DNA from: CAYXGE01 sp964464435
Lineage (GTDB): Bacteria > Pseudomonadota > Gammaproteobacteria > Burkholderiales > Methylophilaceae
Direction: 5' to 3'
Assembly (NCBI GenBank): GCA_964464435.1
Contig: CAYXGE010000009.1
Span: forward strand, 1 to 34,773
Length of the DNA stretch: 34,773 nucleotides
How positions within the stretch are numbered: position 1 is the first letter of the stretch; each line of letters starts with the position of its first letter. The translations under genes were made by a program, and so were the position numbers. Below, one piece after another: positions 32,351 through 34,773 of the stretch. Below the pieces are notes generated by a model. The model did not search any database. It was not told the DNA's origin and saw only the letters and a program-made list of their open reading frames with translations.

Positions 32351-34027
32351 ATGGCAAGCGATATAGAAATTGCACAGTGCGCAAATATGCATAAAGTGAA
32401 TGAAATTGCACACAAACTTGGCTTGCCAGAGTCTGCGGTTGAAATGTACGGGCATTTTAAGGCCAAAATTGATGTTGAATCTTTGCAAAACACGCTAGCT
32501 AGCAAACCCAATGGGCACTTAATTTTAGTCACAGCCATTAGCCCCACCCCTGCAGGTGAAGGTAAAACTACCACCACCGTAGGCTTGGGCGATGCCCTAA
32601 ACCATATTGGTAAAAAAGCGATTGTTTGTTTGCGTGAGCCATCACTTGGTCCAGTATTTGGCGTTAAAGGTGGCGCGGCGGGCGGCGGTCATGCGCAAGT
32701 AGTGCCCATGGAAGACATCAATCTACATTTTACGGGTGATTTTTCCGCTATTGCGCTGGCGCATAACTTACTCGCCGCCATGATAGATAACCATATTCAT
32801 CATGATAACGCCTTGCAAATTGACCCGCGCCAAGTCACTTGGAAACGCGTGATGGACATGAACGACCGCGCCTTGCGCCAAATTGTAGTGGGCTTGGGTG
32901 GTAAGGTGAACGGGCAAACACGAGAAGACGGCTTTGATATTGTGGTGGCCTCAGAAGTGATGGCGATATTCTGTTTGGCAGATTCATTGCAAGACCTTAA
33001 ACAACGCCTTGGCAATATTGTTATTGGCTATACTTATACTGGCAAGCCAGTCACCGCGCGAGATTTAAAAGCCCACGGCGCAATGGCGGTGCTGCTTAAA
33101 AACGCCATCAAACCTAACCTTGTACAAACCTTAGAAAACACCCCAGCCATTATTCATGGCGGCCCGTTTGCCAACATTGCACATGGTTGTAACTCTGCTA
33201 TTGCCACCAAATTAGCCTTAAAACTCTCAGATTATGTGGTCACAGAAGCAGGCTTTGGTGCAGACTTGGGCGCAGAAAAATTTGTGGATATTAAATGCCG
33301 TAAAACAGGCTTAAAACCTGCGGCTTGCGTGGTAGTAGCCACCATTCGTGCGCTTAAATATCACGGCGGGGTAGAACTGCCAGACATTAACCAAGAAAAC
33401 CTAACCGCGCTTAAAGCAGGCTTGGTGAATTTAGAAAAACACATTCACAACGTCACCCAACACTATGGCTTAGCGGCGGTGGTAGCCATTAACCGCTTTA
33501 ACCAAGACACCGAGGCAGAAATTGCCCTTGTGAAAGACACCATGGCTAAACAAGGTGTAAATGTAGTGCTGGCAGAACACTGGGCTAAAGGCGGTGCGGG
33601 CGCGGCAGAGCTAGCGCATGAGGTGGTTAAACTGGCAGAAAACAAAGCTTCAAGCCTCAAGTTTGTGTATGACGATACAGACAGCCTTTGGGAGAAAATG
33701 CGCAAACTCGCCACCAAAGTGTATGGCGCGGCGGATATTCACGCCCCACGCCGTGTCAAAGTGTTGATTGAGCAACTAGAGGCTGACGGTTACGGACATT
33801 ACCCCATTTGTGTGGCCAAAACCCAATATTCATTCTCAACCGATGCCGCTGTGCGCGGCGCACCACAAGGGCATATTGTCACAATACGCGCTGTACGCCT
33901 TAGCGCTGGCGCAGAGTTTATTGTGATGATTTGTGATGACATTATGACCATGCCAGGCCTGCCCAATGAACCGTGCGCCGTGCGCATTGATATTGATGAA
34001 ACAGGCAAAGTGGTGGGGTTGTTTTAA
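32351..34027 (+). CDS. fhs: Formate-tetrahydrofolate ligase
   Basis: This 558-residue enzyme makes 10-formyltetrahydrofolate from formate, THF and ATP. The P-loop PTPAGEGKTTTTVGLGD (65-81) is diagnostic; EPSLGPVFGVKGGAAGGG, NLHFTGDFSA and GGPFANIAHGCNS are hallmark stretches. The length is that of the standard homotetrameric form. AAGGGA precedes the ATG. An extended -10 (TGATATGAT, 32310-32318) lies upstream without a clear -35. In a methylotroph this links formate to the folate C1 pool for serine and purine synthesis; in other bacteria it is optional. The gene stands alone, without folD next to it. Confidence 0.98.
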   Translation: MASDIEIAQCANMHKVNEIAHKLGLPESAVEMYGHFKAKIDVESLQNTLASKPNGHLILVTAISPTPAGEGKTTTTVGLGDALNHIGKKAIVCLREPSLGPVFGVKGGAAGGGHAQVVPMEDINLHFTGDFSAIALAHNLLAAMIDNHIHHDNALQIDPRQVTWKRVMDMNDRALRQIVVGLGGKVNGQTREDGFDIVVASEVMAIFCLADSLQDLKQRLGNIVIGYTYTGKPVTARDLKAHGAMAVLLKNAIKPNLVQTLENTPAIIHGGPFANIAHGCNSAIATKLALKLSDYVVTEAGFGADLGAEKFVDIKCRKTGLKPAACVVVATIRALKYHGGVELPDINQENLTALKAGLVNLEKHIHNVTQHYGLAAVVAINRFNQDTEAEIALVKDTMAKQGVNVVLAEHWAKGGAGAAELAHEVVKLAENKASSLKFVYDDTDSLWEKMRKLATKVYGAADIHAPRRVKVLIEQLEADGYGHYPICVAKTQYSFSTDAAVRGAPQGHIVTIRAVRLSAGAEFIVMICDDIMTMPGLPNEPCAVRIDIDETGKVVGLF

Positions 34028-34100
34028 CGTTTTAATTCACCAGCGAGATCTGCTTTTCGCACAGTTCCATCAGTTTAGTTGGTTAACCATTGAGCCAAAT

Positions 34101-34448
34101 TCATTCCGCATTTTTGTCTTTGCGTGCCAATAGGGTAGCCATTACAGTACGGTTTGTTTTTATGCCTACCCAAAAAACCAATACGAGCGCAGGTAACATT
34201 GTTAACCAAGGCAAGCCTATAAAATCGCCCGTAATGTAGGATGGGCCAAACATCACCAAGTAGACAACAGTAAATCCAACAGCTAGGGCGGAACCAACGC
34301 TAAGCGTCGAGAACCAAATGAGCTCATTAAAGCTAAACATCTGCAATTTTGCTTGAGTTTGAGAGTTGAGTTTAAGCGCTTGGATGGGCACAAGAATGAC
34401 CCAAGCAAAAGAAAAGTAGATGACGAGAACAATCATTTTCGAGTCCAT
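34101..34448 (-). CDS. Hypothetical three-helix membrane protein
   Basis: This 115-residue protein matches no family I recognise. Three hydrophobic segments are visible: about 5-24 (MIVLVIYFSFAWVILVPIQ), 46-68 (FSTLSVGSALAVGFTVVYLVM) and 80-96 (PWLTMLPALVLVFWVGI), then a basic soluble tail (KTNRTVMATLLARKDKNAE). A cytoplasmic-looking loop with several Gln and Lys lies between helices 1 and 2. The ATG has no clear ribosome site. A 19-codon ORF with a strong one ends 8 nt upstream. It converges on fhs with a 73-nt gap that shows no strong terminator. Confidence 0.65.
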   Translation of the reverse strand: MDSKMIVLVIYFSFAWVILVPIQALKLNSQTQAKLQMFSFNELIWFSTLSVGSALAVGFTVVYLVMFGPSYITGDFIGLPWLTMLPALVLVFWVGIKTNRTVMATLLARKDKNAE

Positions 34449-34456
34449 TGGGATAT

Positions 34457-34516
34457 CTAAAACTTATTATAGAAACCATGGGGCTGTATATTGATAATTA
34501 GATTATGTTTCTTCAT
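34457..34516 (-). CDS. Candidate 19-residue small ORF ahead of the membrane protein
   Basis: Reading leftward, AAGGAG (34530-34525) lies 8 nt before ATG 34516; the ORF encodes MKKHNLIINIQPHGFYNKF and stops at 34457, 8 nt before the next gene's start. A perfect ribosome site on such a short frame suggests a leader peptide or translation-coupling ORF. It could equally be a chance match in an AT-rich gap (34449-34615), which otherwise shows no gene. Confidence 0.35.
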   Translation of the reverse strand: MKKHNLIINIQPHGFYNKF

Positions 34517-34615
34517 ATACGCAACTCCTTGGTATGTTTTTATTTTAATCTGTTTCTACTTTTATGGTACCTGAAAATATAAAGACGAAAAGCATCAGAA
34601 AAAGTATTGCATCTA

Positions 34616-34773
34616 TTACGCTACTAAAAGCCTGTAAATCAGTCCGACTAATCCGCATGCAAGTATCACCGCAATCACCCCCACTTTATAGCGGATGAGT
34701 GCAATCAGAGCAATTACAATCACCACGCCAGAAAGCGCATCCAGCTTGCCTTCTAGGCCATTTGGCCAAAGTA
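34616..34773 (-). CDS. Probable chromate transporter, C-terminal end (partial)
   Basis: An open frame enters from the right edge and stops at TAA (34618-34616), giving the last 51 residues: LWPNGLEGKLDALSGVV, then hydrophobic IVIALIALIRYKVGVIAVIL and CGLVGLIYRLLVA. Two membrane helices joined by a basic RYKVG turn resemble the C-terminus of ChrA-family chromate transporters (typically ...FKVGVIPVI...GLL). Only the tail is visible, so the assignment is tentative; another polytopic transporter remains possible. The start lies outside the window. Confidence 0.5.
   Translation of the reverse strand, partial: LWPNGLEGKLDALSGVVIVIALIALIRYKVGVIAVILACGLVGLIYRLLVA

Noticed and set aside
1..34773. tRNA, rRNA, CRISPR array, insertion sequence or prophage genes
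   Set aside because: Reading both strands I found no tRNA-like cloverleaf, evenly spaced direct repeats, transposase or integrase frame; the only repeats are the structured elements reported.

Overview
The window reads as a chromosomal segment of a betaproteobacterium, most likely of the Methylophilaceae type (Methylotenera-like). This is inferred from the AT-leaning base composition, the division and cell-wall (dcw) gene order ending ftsA-ftsZ-lpxC, the FtsZ tail DIPAFLRKQAD, a PEP-CTERM protein, and a formate-tetrahydrofolate ligase gene as expected in C1 metabolism. Nearly all of it is dense housekeeping sequence. I see no rRNA, tRNA, CRISPR array, transposase or prophage gene.

Layout: (a) 1-1611: the 3' part of a secreted trypsin-like protease with a TPR tail, then a PEP-CTERM exported protein followed by terminators. 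(b) 1760-3991, minus strand: groES-groEL, with a sigma32-type promoter abutting a CIRCE operator and a large palindromic element directly after the groEL stop. (c) 4073-5999: a gene of unknown function and bioA. (d) 6121-25203: a complete dcw cluster on the plus strand, mraZ-rsmH-ftsL-ftsI-murE-murF-mraY-murD-ftsW-murG-murC-murB-ddlB-ftsQ-ftsA-ftsZ-lpxC, then a tiny membrane protein. Most junctions are 4-nt ATGA or 1-nt overlaps, so it is probably one long transcript led by a sigma70-like promoter and three MraZ boxes. The mraY-murD junction stands out because it is filled by a long inverted repeat. (e) 25261-29418: a lytic transglycosylase, an NDUFA9-like SDR protein and the CCA-adding enzyme. 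(f) 29492-32241, minus strand: argB, a glutathione-transferase-like gene, a HAD pyrimidine 5'-nucleotidase-like gene and slmA. (g) 32351-34773: fhs, a small membrane protein, a possible 19-codon ORF, and the 3' end of a probable chromate transporter.

The dcw genes carry peptidoglycan precursor synthesis from UDP-MurNAc formation (MurB) through the Mur ligases and Ddl to lipid I and II (MraY, MurG), together with the divisome parts that use it (FtsL, FtsI, FtsW, FtsQ, FtsA, FtsZ). LpxC commits precursors to lipid A, Slt recycles murein, and SlmA, only a few kb away, is the expected nucleoid-occlusion regulator of FtsZ.

The least conventional signals are non-coding. Two intergenic palindromes, after groEL and after mraY, share a 22-nt core (GCTGTAC-N6-GTACTATCT) but have unrelated, self-complementary outer arms. 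The mraZ leader holds a 16-bp stem that swallows the third MraZ box. A run of AGAAGTAA words lies between ftsA and ftsZ. I do not see evidence of a new multi-gene system.
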